Positions 23,611-36,384 of a stretch of DNA of 64,000 bases are shown here, in pieces (position 1 is the first letter of the stretch; each line of letters starts with the position of its first letter). The translations under genes and the position numbers were made by a program. A model generated the notes under the pieces. It had not been told where the DNA came from and searched no databases. It worked only from the letters and a program-made list of their open reading frames with translations. Source of the stretch: Hexactinellida sp. DTS-2022 (taxonomy: Eukaryota; Porifera; Hexactinellida). The stretch covers positions 3,844,001-3,908,000 of the forward strand of contig JAPNXP010000009.1 in NCBI GenBank assembly GCA_028753945.1, given 5' to 3'.

Positions 23611-26600
23611 GTCACTTCTTGTCATTATTGCCAAATTTCCTCTGCTAAAATTCAACACCCAAACAGGGAACTTCAGCCTATTGTCCCCCCTGAGAGACCT
23701 TGGCAGCACATAGGCATCGATCTATTCGTTGAAATGCCTCAAAATGACTTAGGGTACAAACATGTACTCGTTATCGTTTGTTACCTGAGCAAATTTGTTG
23801 TCGCGCGACCACTCAAAACAAAAACTAAGCATAGGTCGTCGCTGAGTTGTTGAGTGTCTATCTCACTTTTGGTGTTCCAAAGATATGCCAGCACGACCAA
23901 GGAAAAGAATTCACAAGCAAGGTTATCAATTATATGACCTAACATAAGAATGTTAGAAACAAATATGCAATAAATTTGTGATTGTGTGACATAGTTTTGA
24001 ATCTTGTGATGATTCTTCCTATTGCATTCAACTATTTAACGTGACAATGTATAATTGCATAATTAACGTGACAATGTATTATTGCATAATTAGCAAGGAT
24101 ATTGTTATGATTAGTTACCCAGTTTTATATTCTTTGAATTTTTAATAATCATTGTCGCTATTTATAACTAATGAAGAATCTCAATAAAGTTACTTGAGAT
24201 GCGAAAACGATTAAATTTAGCCGTTTGAAGTTACGTTGGCAAATCTTTGAATCTTTTTGATCAGTTATTAATCATTTAACAGGAGTTCACCGACATGCAT
24301 CAAAAACTTGGTGTAGACAACAGGCGTACAAGTGCTTACTATCCTCAGAGTAATGGCCTTGTGGAAGCACACAACAAGATTTTGAAGAGGTTTGAATTTG
24401 TCATTTGTTTGCATTTGTACCAGACTTTTAATAAACGAATATGTTGTACTATTGTAAGATGTATACAAATTTGACGCTATTTTGATCATATCCCGTAGGA
24501 AAATCGAGAAACTTCGCCAAAGCTCGGATGGCACTTGGCCAACCAAACTTCAATTTGCAGTTATGGCTGCAAATACTAAGGTTAAAAGAGCTACCAAGTT
24601 TTCGGCCTTCGAGGTTATGTTCGGTCGCCAATGTGATGCTATTCCTTTGCTGAATCTGAGTAAGCACTATAGCACTTACCATACCGAGAAATCTTCAGAT
24701 GATGAATCATCTCATAGTGATCCAGTAGCCGACCCATTTGAAAATGCTCATGCCAATGAATCTAGTGACTATATTGGCAATGAAATGGCTTATATACGCC
24801 AACTGAATGAATCGGAGGCTCGTTTGAATATAAAAGTCGAACAAATGAGACAGAAACGTATCTACGATAAGAAGGTGAAAACTAAAAGGTAAATATTGGG
24901 TACATATGTTAAAATAGAGTTTTAGTATAACGTAATTAAACTTATTACTATGTTATTTAGGGAATTTCATAATCCACGACCTTTACGACTCGAGTCACCG
25001 AGTCTGACTCGATTACTCGTGGTGAGCGAGCTATCGAGTCAATCAAATGACTCGTGAAAATCCTTGTGTTATTTTAGATCAGACTTTCAAAAGGGAGAGA
25101 TGTTTTTAGTGCGGAACATCAAAAAAGATAAGCACCTCCCAAATACAAAGACACAACCCAAATTTATTGGCCCTTTCCGAGCGGAAAAGATCACGAAAAG
25201 TCATTTAGTTACGAAGAACGATACATCACTTGCTAATGTTGCCTATCCTATCCATCTAGCCAAAAAGTATATTCAACGCGAGGTATAGAACAGATTGTAT
25301 ACATAAAAACAATCCATATTTACTTTAGTACTGTTGTAGCCACTTCTTGATGATATTACAGAACCCAAACTAAAAGATAATTCTCTTCCACCCCGATCTT
25401 GTAAAAGAAGCAAAGCGAATATGGAGTCTTTTAGTGATTGTAAGAGATCAGAGGTAATAAAACATTTTAATTACACAGTAGATATAATGTATATAAAATG
25501 TAGATTATGCCAGCTGTTCCTGAGCAGTATGTTTATGGTATTTCACGTGAGACGATACTAGATGAACTAGATTTTCCCAAGGTAAGCTTTTAGTTAAATA
25601 AGTTAATTTCGTGATTTACAATGATACGTTAATTACAAAGTACTTCCCCAGGGAGATATAATCAGGAAGTTAAAAGATCGATTATATATTTCGCCTCTAC
25701 ACGAAACTCTGCATAACACTTTGAAAAGACAATTGTGCCCAACAGCTACTGTCCTTTTTTCTATCCTTAAAGATGCCACTCCATTCAACATGGTTTGTTT
25801 TGATATGTCAAATATAGTATATTATAATATTACTTGAGTAGTATGGATTGCTTTGTAGTAGTGAATTCGAAATATGAGTCAATATAATTTTAGAGAGAGG
25901 AGATGGTGAACATACTTCAACAAAATGCCGAAGAAGCTTATGCCCATATGTATGAAAATCTAACCTTACAGAGTAGGCACTGCATTGAATATTCACACAC
26001 GGTTTTATACCCAGTAGTAAGTGCACAATATCAAATCTAAATCTTGTTGTCCTAAGATTTTATATATATTTTTTCTTTCAGATCTGTGAACACCTTGAAA
26101 CCGAATTGATCGACAGAAAATTTGGTTCTGAGACTGAGAACTTGCCATTTAAGCTCACAACTCTTTCAAAAGGTCCATTCTACCAGCCTATTACCGAGCA
26201 ATGGCAAAAAGAGAAATGTCACCAACTTGGAGTTCCCTTTGAGAGATATTTTGAACAACAACCTGCATTCGCTGGATGTCTTCTCTCCCAATTAATTCCG
26301 CGGCAAACAGAGGAGATTGGAATGGATGGGAATTGTTTTTTCAGGTTCATATCAAATATGATTTCAGGTACTGAAGACAATCATGCGAAGATTAGAGCCG
26401 AAATATGCAGATACATGGTTACGAGTGGAAAACCAATAATTAAGCGTTATCTTAAGACCTTCAATAAGACTATGTCTCCAATCACTTATTTGAGGAATTC
26501 CGCCATGACTGAAAATAGTATTTGGGCAACTGATGTTGAGGTAATGGCCATATCTTGTCTGCTTGATACGGATGTTTATATCGCTACAGAATAATGTGAT

Positions 26601-26789
26601 TCTAAAAAACTCTGGAAACGAATTATCTGGAACCGATACTCTGGTTGCATTGATCTTATTCGAAATCAAAACTCGATTTCTTTATACATATACAACTTAA
26701 ATAACAATCATTATGAGCCGGTTACTCGCTTATTAGATTCAGAGTACAATTCATTTCAGGTGCAAGATTCCAACCAGAATTCAAAGTGA

Positions 26790-27982
26790 CTCAAGGTTAC
26801 AACAACACATTTTTCCATCAACACTTGTTTTTATTAAAACAACTCTTGTTTCAACAGGGGCTCAGACCAGTTCTGGGTCTTACCATAGTCCTGGTAACTG
26901 ACGATGAGCTATGGAGGGTCGAAACCTAGAACAAAATGTCAACCATATCAGTGGTCTTTACGTGGATTTATAATTTGATTTACCACTATTATTAAAATAC
27001 AATTATAGATTTATTTATATTTTATAAATCAAGGAATGTTTAAACTCAATAGAAAGTGAAGTGAAGGGTTTGTATGGCTCGTAAACATATTCACATTTTA
27101 GATAAATTACACAATCTCTAAAATTTGGATACACATTATTCTCCAGATAATAATATATACAATAATTATTTGTTTCACAAATTGTTCATAATCATTCTAC
27201 ACGTAGAAAGGGGACAAGTTTTAGTTCACTATGTTCTGAATTTCTTCAAGAACGATTCAGAAGTATTTTCTAAGTATATAACTAAAGAGGTTCCATGTTG
27301 ATAATACAAACCAAGATACGATTAAACTTGTGAATAAAATATCACAATAATAATTATCATGAACCTATACGCAAGCGACTATAAATTAGTTTAAATAGAT
27401 ACGAATCTCGGTCGCTTCGAGACGGATCACTCAATCGTTACGCGGTCTCGATTTATTAATTTATTAATTGTTGTTTCAACTTAACTTTTAACAAACAACT
27501 TTATGTTATTGCCAATAGACAATATTCAATTCGTATTCCGTATATATTTTATCTATTTGAACAGTCGTAACTCGAAAACATAATTTCATTCATTTGTCAT
27601 TCTATTCTGCCACCAAGTGAACAAATAAGAGTAAATTATAAATTTCCAAATTGATTTTCAAAATCATGTTATTTAATTACCTATTATACTCGTTGAAGGC
27701 TAACCTCTACATTAATTTTGAATTTTCATTAATTTGTTACCTATTATTGTAAACAACAATAACAATAAAATTCATATGTTGGAAAATTCATGTTCAGTAT
27801 ACTTGCTTATCTTAGTGTGCCCGTTGAAAGCTAACCTGTAAGTTTATTTTGAATTTTCATTAATTTTTTGAAAACATCAACAACAGATAGCCATAATTGA
27901 AATTTAGAAATTCGAAATTTGTGCTTAGCACACTTTGTTTACTTAGTACACGCGTTGGAATTAGTTTCTATCTAGTTTATAT
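26790..27982. other. GINGER-A 3' non-coding region with dispersed repeats
   Basis: No gene recognised. From about 27665 to 27965 there are two to three imperfect tandem copies of a ~130-bp unit (GTTGAAAGCTAACCT, TTTGAATTTTCATTAATTTG, AACAACAA, TTCAGTATACTTG). It is related to repeats at about 11600 and 53870. Confidence 0.5.
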
Positions 27983-28691
27983 TGAATCAAGTTACGATAG
28001 ACATTGTGCATCCATGGTCCGAATCAAGTTACAATGCGGATCAAGTTACGATGAAACAGGACAAAACTGAGTCATGAAACATTCATAACGTAATTTGGGC
28101 CAAGTGCACACATTCTGGAAGTTTATGAAACTTGTGTAATTTGTGCCAAGTGCACACATTCTGGAAGCTTAAAATGCTTCCTAAGTAACACGATATCTAA
28201 TTTATCTAACTACTAGTTTATTATCTTATTTCTCCACTTTGTTTGGCTACAATACATACCTAATTACTCCCTGATTATATTTCTGATTATAATAAATATA
28301 TGTCTAACTAAAAGCAATTTATATTAAAAATTTACTTTTATCACCCTGTTATTAAGATTAGCCACGATTATGCATTGATATCTTTTATTAATAAATTTAA
28401 TGGGAAATATCAGAGTAACAGTTTCAGAAAGATATAATAAATATACCACATAACTAACGTGTAAAGGATATAAACTAATCCATCAAAATTCACAAATTCA
28501 GGACGGGAACTACTTGTTCTGGCTTGTACAATGTTCAGGCTCGATTCTTCTCGCAGAGTAATAAGATAAAATGTCTTGATAACTGCCTGTTAGTAAGCTA
28601 TATGGAAAGATAATTGATTATGCTGTGAAGTAGTGTTAATTAATTTATTTATTAATGAATAAATAGTAGGTTGGTCCCTCAAGGCTGTAGC

Positions 28692-28981
28692 CAGGGACGT
28701 CGTCACGGGGGGGGGCATAGGGGGGCAATGCCCCCCCCCCTGGTAAAATATATTGAACTATTTAATTCTCTGATTCATTGATGCTATTGAATTCAATTTA
28801 ATGAGTTCACATTTTCCAATCCAAAACATTTTCATACTTTGCAGGACATTAAACTAGAAAGCTTCATCTTTATAGCATAGTTTTTGGTAACGTCAACTGC
28901 TAGATTTAACACCAATATAATGTTTGGCCCCATGGCAATTTCTGTGCCCCCCCTAGGTGAAAAATCCTGGCAACGTCCCTG
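28692..28981. mobile_element. 290-bp hAT-type MITE
   Basis: The termini are CAGGGACGTCG... and ...CAACGTCCCTG. The 8-bp duplication is GCTGTAGC (28684-28691) and GCTGCAGC (28982-28989), one difference. The related Ginger1 copy near 6890 lacks it and shows the empty site GCTGCAGCCC. Inside is a G-run/C-run hairpin (GGGGGGGGGCATAGGGGGG... and CCCCCCCCCC). Non-coding. Confidence 0.9.
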
Positions 28982-29603
28982 GCTGCAGCTAGCTACTAAA
29001 GAGTAGTTTCGCTGTGAGTGTACTTGGAACACACTCTGTACATTTCCCCAACCGCGAGCCTAACGGGTGAGGGATGTCAAGAGCTTACCTGAGAACACCG
29101 AACTTATCTCTTGACACATTAGCGGGACCTAGGCTCAGGACAATTTACCCATTACATGAGACTGAGGGTTTTTATTAAACAGAAGGTTTAATAAAAACTA
29201 TAATAAGTTATCACAACGAAAGTTTTAACTTAGCTAACTGAAAGAAATGGAAATTTTGGCTAGTTATTATCTCAGTATTCCACAACAACAACCAAATTAT
29301 AGCCAGACATATGTACTGAAATTAGATACTCTTTTTTATGGCATACGACAGCGCTATATAACAATTATTTATTAATATAGTTTCTAGCTGCTGTACCTAG
29401 TGTAGTAATAGTAAATTAATTATTGTATTTCTTTTTAATTAAAAACAAGTTTGTTTGTAAATTGTTCTAATTTCCTATTATAATTTAATCGAGAGTTCGC
29501 TATATGTTTATGAAACTGGATAAACGGAAGAATTGGCATGGGAAATTTTTGTTGAGCTAGTTCCAGGTATTACGAAGAACCCTAAAAAGGCGAGGCGGGT
29601 TTC

Positions 29604-29954
29604 AATGTACCTAAACTTAAAAGAAAAACGCAAACAATATTAACTACATTAAAAAAAATAACTTTAAAACTCACTTGATTCCATAGGTATATCACTTACC
29701 TATTTGTTGTCATCTTGTATTTACCTTGTAGATAACAGCTCGTCTCTCGCCACTGGGGATGTGCCGTTGCTGGTCACATTTCCATTACCTGGGATCACCA
29801 TGATAGAGATTGCATTGCCTGAATAACCTCTAGCAGAGTTCCCCACAAAGTTCGATGCACCTTGCCTTTGAGCGCTTTCGAAAGAGTGTTGTGAGTTGTT
29901 ATTACACTGTTAGGACTTCATCTGTTGTAGTTCCATACGTCGGGATAGGAGATT
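29604..29954 (-). other. GINGER-B transposase tail or 3' region
   Basis: On the minus strand, past the stop at 29955, the frame reads on as FESAQRQGASNFVGNSARGY and PGNGNVTSNGTSPVARDELL, ending at a possible GT splice site near 29735. This may be the original C-terminal extension of the transposase after the OTU domain. It is low-complexity and not a known domain. Confidence 0.35.
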
Positions 29955-32900
29955 TCAACATTGATCAACAGGTTCATAATGTAGGACGAAATTTTTGATG
30001 TAAAGATTGGCAGTTGGGCTGTTAGTAGATCTGAGCAAGCACCAACGCACATGACGAATTACAGAACCTGGCATTCTATAATCGTTGTTAGCAACGTGGA
30101 TATCGGCATTCAGAATAGCAGAAGCAGCCATAATTTTCAGCATCACTTCCCCAAATGGATTCACGATAGATAGCGTTTTCGTCTTTGAGGTAATGACACG
30201 GTGTCGTTTGCTTTGATTTAAAATACCATCCAAGTTTTGTTGTCCCTTCACTGGCTATAAATCGGCATATAATGGAACGAAGCTGTAGGTGGCTGTTTTC
30301 ACTCCCAGGAATTATTTTGGAGAGACATCTGAAGAGACATTTACCATCTCCTTTGATTTTCTCTGTCAGCTCTGGTTCGTATTTGCTTAGTGGCTGTCCA
30401 ACGAGATCCGATGGTTGCTTGCTAACTGAATCAAATGTTATCCCCAAGAGAACACATTTACTACGCTGCCAATTCTCATCCATAACAATAATTTTTGGGT
30501 CATCCGGATAGGCATCTGTAATAATGGTTTGATCTTTTCGTCGAACGTGTCCCATAGCATCGTATTGAGATACTCCATCGCCTAATAAAGGTATATAGGA
30601 ATCATTAAGTATAATAAAATTAAACAATTAATTAGAGCATCCATATAAGGTAGTATCTCAATTTATATTGTGTAGAATACTTACCACGAAATACATTATT
30701 TTGTGTGTATGTCTAGCACGCTCATTATCTGTAAAACTAGGATAAAGATCTGGTGTCCATTCCATTACGGTCTCAATTATGTCTCTCTTCTACAGATATA
30801 TAGATTCAATGGATATAAGTTGTGTTTTACTAATCTAAAATTTACTAATTTATACTCGGTTAGACTTACAATTTTATCTTCTTTTTCACCATTCAAAAAC
30901 TGAAATAAATAGGTGTTGGGAGTATAGATGTGTTGTTTGTTTAAGCTTCTGTACAATTTATCATGTAAAGGAGTCGCGAAGGTTCCTTGGAGAATATTCT
31001 GTTTTAGAATTTCCTAGAAATTCAAAAAATGATGAATTAATCATTATTGCCTGGAAGTTTATGAGATAACTGAAATTGACATCAATTGGAGAAGTAAATT
31101 ATAAAATAACAATGACTTCTCAACAATAATTCAGGAATGTAAAGAGAATGGAATCCTTACTTTGAAAGTAGTTAGATGTGTAAATATAGATAATGGTGTA
31201 AATCCATAGAGATTCAGACAAGTCTAAATTTGAATGTTTTCAATGAAATTGACACTAATTTCTAATCATGTATGATTTGATCAATAGTACCTGTGTCGAC
31301 ACCTATGCTCGAATTGAGGTTTACTTTCTTCTTAGTATTTCTTCCAAAATAGGACGTGTGATATGGATTGGAATTTTCTTGTCTTTTTTGGCTCCTAATT
31401 CTGTCTGAGAAATAGTAACATGACTATCTGTTACTTTCGACACCGTGTAAGGCCCAATATCTTTTGATTGCTTCTTCGTTTTGGGTAAGTGTTTTATCTT
31501 TGGAATGTTAGTGTATGTGATCTTATCATCCATCTTCAGAGAGGCACTACAGATGCCATAATGATAATAAAATGTGAGTAAGAAAACATTTTTGAATCTA
31601 TAAAGCTCAACTAACCGTCCTTCGTTGACCTTCTTATCATACTGCGTCTTCTGTTTTATTTGATCAAAGTTGATACTATCCATTGCTGATTGCTGGGTAG
31701 AAGTACGAGATTCATCAATACTAGTAACTTCTTCTTGGGGAATGTCAAGTGGTGGAGAAAAGATGTCTGATATTTATTCAATATCATCGAGTTGAGGAAT
31801 GAATTCGCTATTAATAGCATCATCTATTGCAAAATCTTCTTCAGTGTTGCACTGCAGGTTGTTAATGGTCGACAGAAGATCTTGATGCCTGGACACTCTC
31901 CCCCACATAACCTTGAATGGAGTTTGTCAATGGGACCTTTTAAAGGTAGAATTCATTGTTATTGCAGCAGCTTTTAGAAGATTTGTCCAATGATCCCCAG
32001 TCTGGATCTCCATTTTATTCAGTTTACTAAAAAAGAACTTTCATAGCTGGTATATTATCCTAAATCATGGATTCGAAATGTTGTTATCATTACAAGTTAA
32101 CTAATAACACTACCTTTTGATAATCTTATTGTGTGCTTCGACTAAACCGTAAGCCATCGGGTGGTATGCACGAGTGCTACGATTTTCAACTCCTAATTTC
32201 CGGTGAAATTCCTGAAATATCTATGAATAATACAAGCAAAATTACTATCGAATACGTACTAATATTATTAGAAAGAAATATTTAGCAATATGTCACTGAT
32301 AATATTTGATTAGAATGTAGAAAAATGATTATGCAACTCACATTACTTGTAACTCCCTTCTTTGGTCGTGCTGAATAATATCGGGTAATCCCATATCGAG
32401 GTAGATATCCTTAAGATTCTGGATTAATTATTCTGATGTCTTCGACTTGAGAGCGCACACTGCAACGTATTTGCTCAGATAACTAACAGTGACTAAAATG
32501 TGTTTATATCCATCTTTGCTCTCAGAGAAATCACATACATATAAGGTCCATCCCTATATGTTTCCACGTTTTAGATGGAGGTGGGATTGGTCGGAGCTTC
32601 TTATGCGGTTGTGGTGGCAAGGCCGCTGTCATCTGACATGTATGGCAAGTCCTTACCTTTAGTATACAAGAAAGTAATTATAATATGGCATTTTTTAATA
32701 ATTTTGTATTAGTTACAGCATCGATATCTAATTACACCATTATATAAAATTCGTAAATGGTTGATTAAAGTTAACTGAACATTATAAAACTAAATATAAA
32801 AACAATTTGGGATCTTGCGAAATCATGTTAGTTGCTATTAGTCGTCAAAATAAAATGCTTTACAAATTAGACAATCTAAAACTTAATAATTACGATTACA

Positions 32901-34228
32901 GCACATGGATGATTCAACTCAAATGTTCCACTAAGACTGCATTCTAATGCTATTTTGGGATGTACGTACATCAATTAGAATAGAAATATAATAGAACTCG
33001 ATTAAGGCGTACCAGCCTTGGGAAACAAGACAAAGTACGTACTAACCGAAGGCATGTCTTATCCGTATGCATAATCCACAGGTCGAAATGCTGACTTGTT
33101 GAATTGTGTAAATAAGATATCAAGGGTATACAAGTCTTCAAACATACTCAACGATAATATAAAAGTATTTTGGTTGTCACGTACTCAGACAATCAAAACA
33201 CTAACGGAGTTCTGCTGACAATTTTCTAGAGTACGTATTAGCAGAATTTATTTGGGAATAGAAATTGGTACGTCTGATTCCGTGATTCGAGTATGTACTG
33301 TACTGAATTGATAATTGTACTGAATTGATAATTGCAATGCAATTTACCCAGTAATTGTAAAATAAATCAAATGAATATATCTACATAACATTACAAATTG
33401 ATTTTAATTGAAAATAAATCGAAATAATAGTAGGTTAAGGGATAATCGTTAGGAAATAGCCATTTTTTCGTTCAGAAGTCAAAGATTAGATTGGTTGAAG
33501 TTGCAAAATGAGGACAAGGGTGATTCAGTTGGCTATAATTTGAAAAGTAACTACTTTATTCTATTTTGAGTAGATAAGTTACCCTTCTTAATTCAGCAAT
33601 TTTAATTCGAAAGACATCAAATACAAATTGTTCAAATAAATTTCATTATCATATTAACTTACATAATCTCGAACGTCAATGTGAATGCCTGTCCATGTGT
33701 ACCTTTGCTGAACTGAATTTAGAGCGGCGTGAATCCCTGGATGACAAACTTTGTCAAGGAACCTTTGATAAATATCATCCAACTGAGACTTCAATGGAAC
33801 TTCCAAATCTGTTTCTGTACCTCCCAGTTTAACTCTCTAAGGAGAAGATTTATTAAAACTATTAAATAAAATATAGTAGAACCTGCTAAATAATAAGGAC
33901 CAGGAAAGGACAGGGCAAAATGGCCGTTATAGACAAGTAACCGTTATGCAGTGGCTGTTAATTAAAGAGGATCTACTGTATTTTTAATTAATATATAAAT
34001 AATGGGATTATTTATTAGTATAGCGAGTCATTTTTCGGGTTAAAAAAAAATCTCACCTTGAACAGTGTGTCGGATTCTGCAATGAAATAGGGGATAGTTT
34101 TCTTTTGTAATTCCATCTTGTTGCCGTGAGACTTGTACTGTCTCAGGATATTTTTGTTCGCGAAGAAACTGAATAATTTCTTGATACTCTTCTGAATTCA
34201 TTTGAAAATCAGAATAGAAATGATTCAT
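29955..34228 (-). pseudogene. GINGER-B transposase: gypsy-type integrase plus OTU protease, multi-exon
   Basis: Minus-strand gene. Exon 1 starts at 34228 or at the inner Met MNSEEYQEIIQFLREQKYPE and ends at a GTGAGA donor near 34057. Exon 2 (33836-about 33667) has the zinc-finger half CHPGIHAALNSV. The exon near 32650-32345 has CHTC, the first Asp in IGMDLI (about 32547) and the second in QHDQRRE (about 32366). The exon 32212-32115 has the Glu in GLVEAHN (about 32138). Frame 31683-31321 has the GPY motif (DIGPYTVSKV). Frame 30627-30088 has the OTU nucleophile region DGKCLFRC. It shifts frame near 30120 into frame 30251-29955, which ends LHYEPVDQC with the OTU histidine. Several stops and frameshifts; inactive. 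Confidence 0.85.
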
Positions 34229-34445
34229 TATTTGGTTTGGTTTGATTAGTTTGGTTTGATTAGTTTGTTTGATTGATTAATTGATTGTGTTGTGATAGTT
34301 GTAGACAAGGAGAGTCTTATAATTTACCTTATATAGTTGCGCCTCAGAATACCACAGCGTCTCAAAATACCACAGACTAATTTGTAATAGCACATCCATG
34401 GTGTATAGAGTGTATCATATAGGCGTCTCAAAATACAACACAACA

Positions 34446-35664
34446 GGCCTACGGAGCAAAAAATGAGCCTCAGGAGATACAAATGAGCCTAATGGGAAAT
34501 AAATGAGTTAAGAGGAAACAAATTAAAGTGGTTAAAAACAGAGGAGCCTACGCAGCAACAAATGAGTCTCAGGGGATACAAATGAGCATTAAGGGTAATT
34601 AATGAGTTAATGGAAACAAATGATGTAATTTAAAACAGAAGAGCCTAAGTTGCAACAAATGAACCTCAGGGGAAACAAAAGAAGCTTTCTTGAAAAGAAA
34701 TGAGTTAAGAGGAAACAAATGAGAGTGATTAAAAATAGTGGAGGCTACGGAGGAACTAATGAGCCTCAAGGGAAACAAATGAGCCTTAAATGAAAGAAAT
34801 GAGGCTAAAGTGGAACAAATGAACCTCAGAGGAAACAAATGAGCCTTAAGAAAAGAAATGGGTTAATAAGAAACAAATGAAATTAATTAAAAACAGAGGT
34901 GCCTTGGAAAGACAAATGAGCCTCAGCCGATTTAAATGAGCCTTCAGGGAAAGAAATGAGTTATTTGGAAACAAATGAGAGTAATGAAAAACAGAGGAGC
35001 CTACAGAGCAACAAACGAACCTCAGGGGAAACAAATGAAGGTTCAGGAAAGGAAATGAGTTATGAGGAAACAAATGAGAGTAAGTCAAAACAGAGGAGGT
35101 TACGGTACAAATGAGCCTTAAAGGTAAGAATGAGCCTATGGTGCAACAAATGATCCTCAGGAGAAAAAATGAGGCTTAAGAAAGAAATGAGTTAAGAGGA
35201 AACAAATGAGAGTAATTATAAACAGAAGAGCGTATGGTGCAACAAATGAACCTCAGGAGATACAATGAAGCTTCAGGGAAAGAAATGATTATGAGGAAAC
35301 TAATGAGAGTAAGTCAAAACAGAGGAGGTTACGGAGCAACAAATGAGCCTTAAAGGTTATAATGAGCCTATGGTGCAACAAATGAACCTCAGGGGGAAAA
35401 TGAGGCTTAAGAAAATATATGAGTTAAGAATAAACAAATTAAAGTGGTTAAAAAGAGATGAGCCTAAGGTGCTACAAATCAACCTAGAAGAAACATGAAA
35501 AGCTTCAGGGAAAGAAATGAGTTAAGAGGAAACAAATTAGAGTAATTTTTAAACAGATTGGCCTACGAAGCAACAAATGATCCACAGTGGATACAATTGA
35601 GGTTAAGGGAAATAAATTATTTAAGGGGGAACAAATGAAAGTAATTAAAAACAGAGGAGCTTAA
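34446..35664 (+). repeat. Satellite 1, block 5
   Basis: The AAATGAG higher-order repeat resumes directly after GINGER-B. Its first bases, GGCCTACGGAG, continue the subunit cut at 20091. It ends at the TTAA target site of the next element. Confidence 0.9.
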
Positions 35665-36384
35665 GGTTAAATTACCCCACGTGAATGAAAGTTCTTGTAT
35701 TAATCTGTAATTGTGAGAAATATATACCTATACGATACAAATCAATAAACCAAAAAGAAAATGTCCCTATCTATTATACTTTTTATTTTTTGTCGGTTTC
35801 AAAATTTGGCTAATACAAATCTCCCATAGGGCGATTTCCAAAAGTGGTGGTCGATATTATGCGGTAATTTGGCAATGCAATTATCAATGTTTGTCATCAG
35901 AATCAATATTTAAAGATTATAAGCGTACGGAGTAGGTAGACGGTTTACATTTTTGAATTATGACTTGGAATATTTTTTATCAAGCATTTTATCAAATTTC
36001 GCATGAAAAGATGACCTTTTTATTCAATTTTTGTTTTCTAAAGGTCGCAATATTTTTTATTTAGATCTTATCAAAATTCTAAACCACTCACCAACCGCCC
36101 ATAACGATGATCTTTCTGATAGATCACACAGTACAGGTCTTTAGCAAATAATGATCTTGCAAACTACACACTTATCAGGTGGAGTCTGAAAAAATCCCCC
36201 TATGGGACTTTTGTATTAGCATAATACTGCAAGCCCAATAATTTCGAATTTATAGAAGATAATTAGATTTCGTTTTCAGTTTCGATATAGCTATAATCTC
36301 TTCCATCATATATGTGAAATTCAAACTCCCACCTTCAAAACTAAATTCATGTGTTTTTTTGGGTGAATCTGCCGTAATTTAACC
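35665..36384. mobile_element. 720-bp TTAA-flanked non-autonomous element
   Basis: The ends GGTTAAATTACCCCACG and the complement GGTTAAATTACGGCAGA form a short inverted repeat. The flanks are TTAA at 35661-35664 and 36385-36388, and satellite 1 continues on both sides. A TTAA duplication is typical of piggyBac and Kolobok elements; the ends are too short to decide between them. No coding frame. Confidence 0.65.

Larger units (their letters stand above)
21814..26789 (+). pseudogene. GINGER-A transposase: gypsy-type integrase plus OTU protease, multi-exon
   Basis: Exons I can place: 21814-21960 (MNPEEYNNLLQYLSAGIYPV), 22049-22219 (zinc-finger half HIDHPGINAM), 23611-about 23921 (CHYC; first Asp in IGIDLF at 23719; second in HDQGKEF at 23895), 24283-24389 (third, Glu, in NGLVEAHN at 24364), 24499-24888, 25078-25282 (GPF motif, KFIGPFRAEKI), then small exons to about 25980 and the OTU exon from about 26082. 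The OTU core has DGNCFFR (Cys codon 26334) and a histidine in NNNHYEPV (about 26715). These are known Ginger1 features: H2C2 zinc finger, DDE core, GPY/F motif, OTU domain. Damage: a frameshift and stop near 23830 and a TAA at 26592. Boundaries are read by eye. Confidence 0.85.
21623..28058 (+). mobile_element. Second Ginger1 element (GINGER-A), 6.4 kb
   Basis: The terminal inverted repeats are ~76 bp. The left end is AGTTTCATCGTAACTTGATC and the right end is the complement of TGTTTCATCGTAACTTGATC, so the left has a T-to-A change in its first base. The target duplication GGAC is at 21619-21622 and 28059-28062. The empty site is visible in the related copy (7634-7676), which has CCAC here without the insertion. 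The repeats hold the motif CGTAACTTGAT three times. Just inside the left end a ~56-bp unit (TAGATCAATAACTCCACTAG...) is tandemly duplicated (about 21695-21807). The spliced transposase gene runs in plus orientation. Confidence 0.9.
20096..34445 (-). mobile_element. Large Ginger1 element (GINGER-B), 14.35 kb with nested insertions
   Basis: The left end TGTTGAGTGGCATTTTGAGA and the right end ...CAAAATACAACACAACA are inverted repeats of ~125-145 bp. TG...CA termini are typical of Ginger and gypsy elements. The 4-bp duplication GGCC lies at 20092-20095 and 34446-34449, within satellite 1. The repeats contain the motif GTGGTATTTTGAGACGC several times; the left end has one more copy than the right. 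Removing the nested Ginger1 (21623-28058) and a hAT MITE (28692-28981) with their duplications leaves about 7.6 kb. The interior has a spliced transposase gene at 34228-29955 (minus) and, towards the left end, a segment with coiled-coil frames that is also present at 6272-9181. Confidence 0.85.

Noticed and set aside
21623-28058. Gypsy LTR retrotransposon or endogenous retrovirus
   Set aside because: The integrase core is gypsy-like, but there is no reverse transcriptase, protease or gag, the ends are inverted rather than direct repeats, and an OTU domain is present. Ginger1 explains all of this.
34599-35088. Minus-strand open frames of 62-121 codons in the satellite blocks (for example 5288-6119, 15676-16538, 19051-19416, 34599-35088, 37429-37677)
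   Set aside because: They are translations of the tandem repeat (recurring FPLNSFLSLKAHL), change frame from unit to unit and have no start or splice context.
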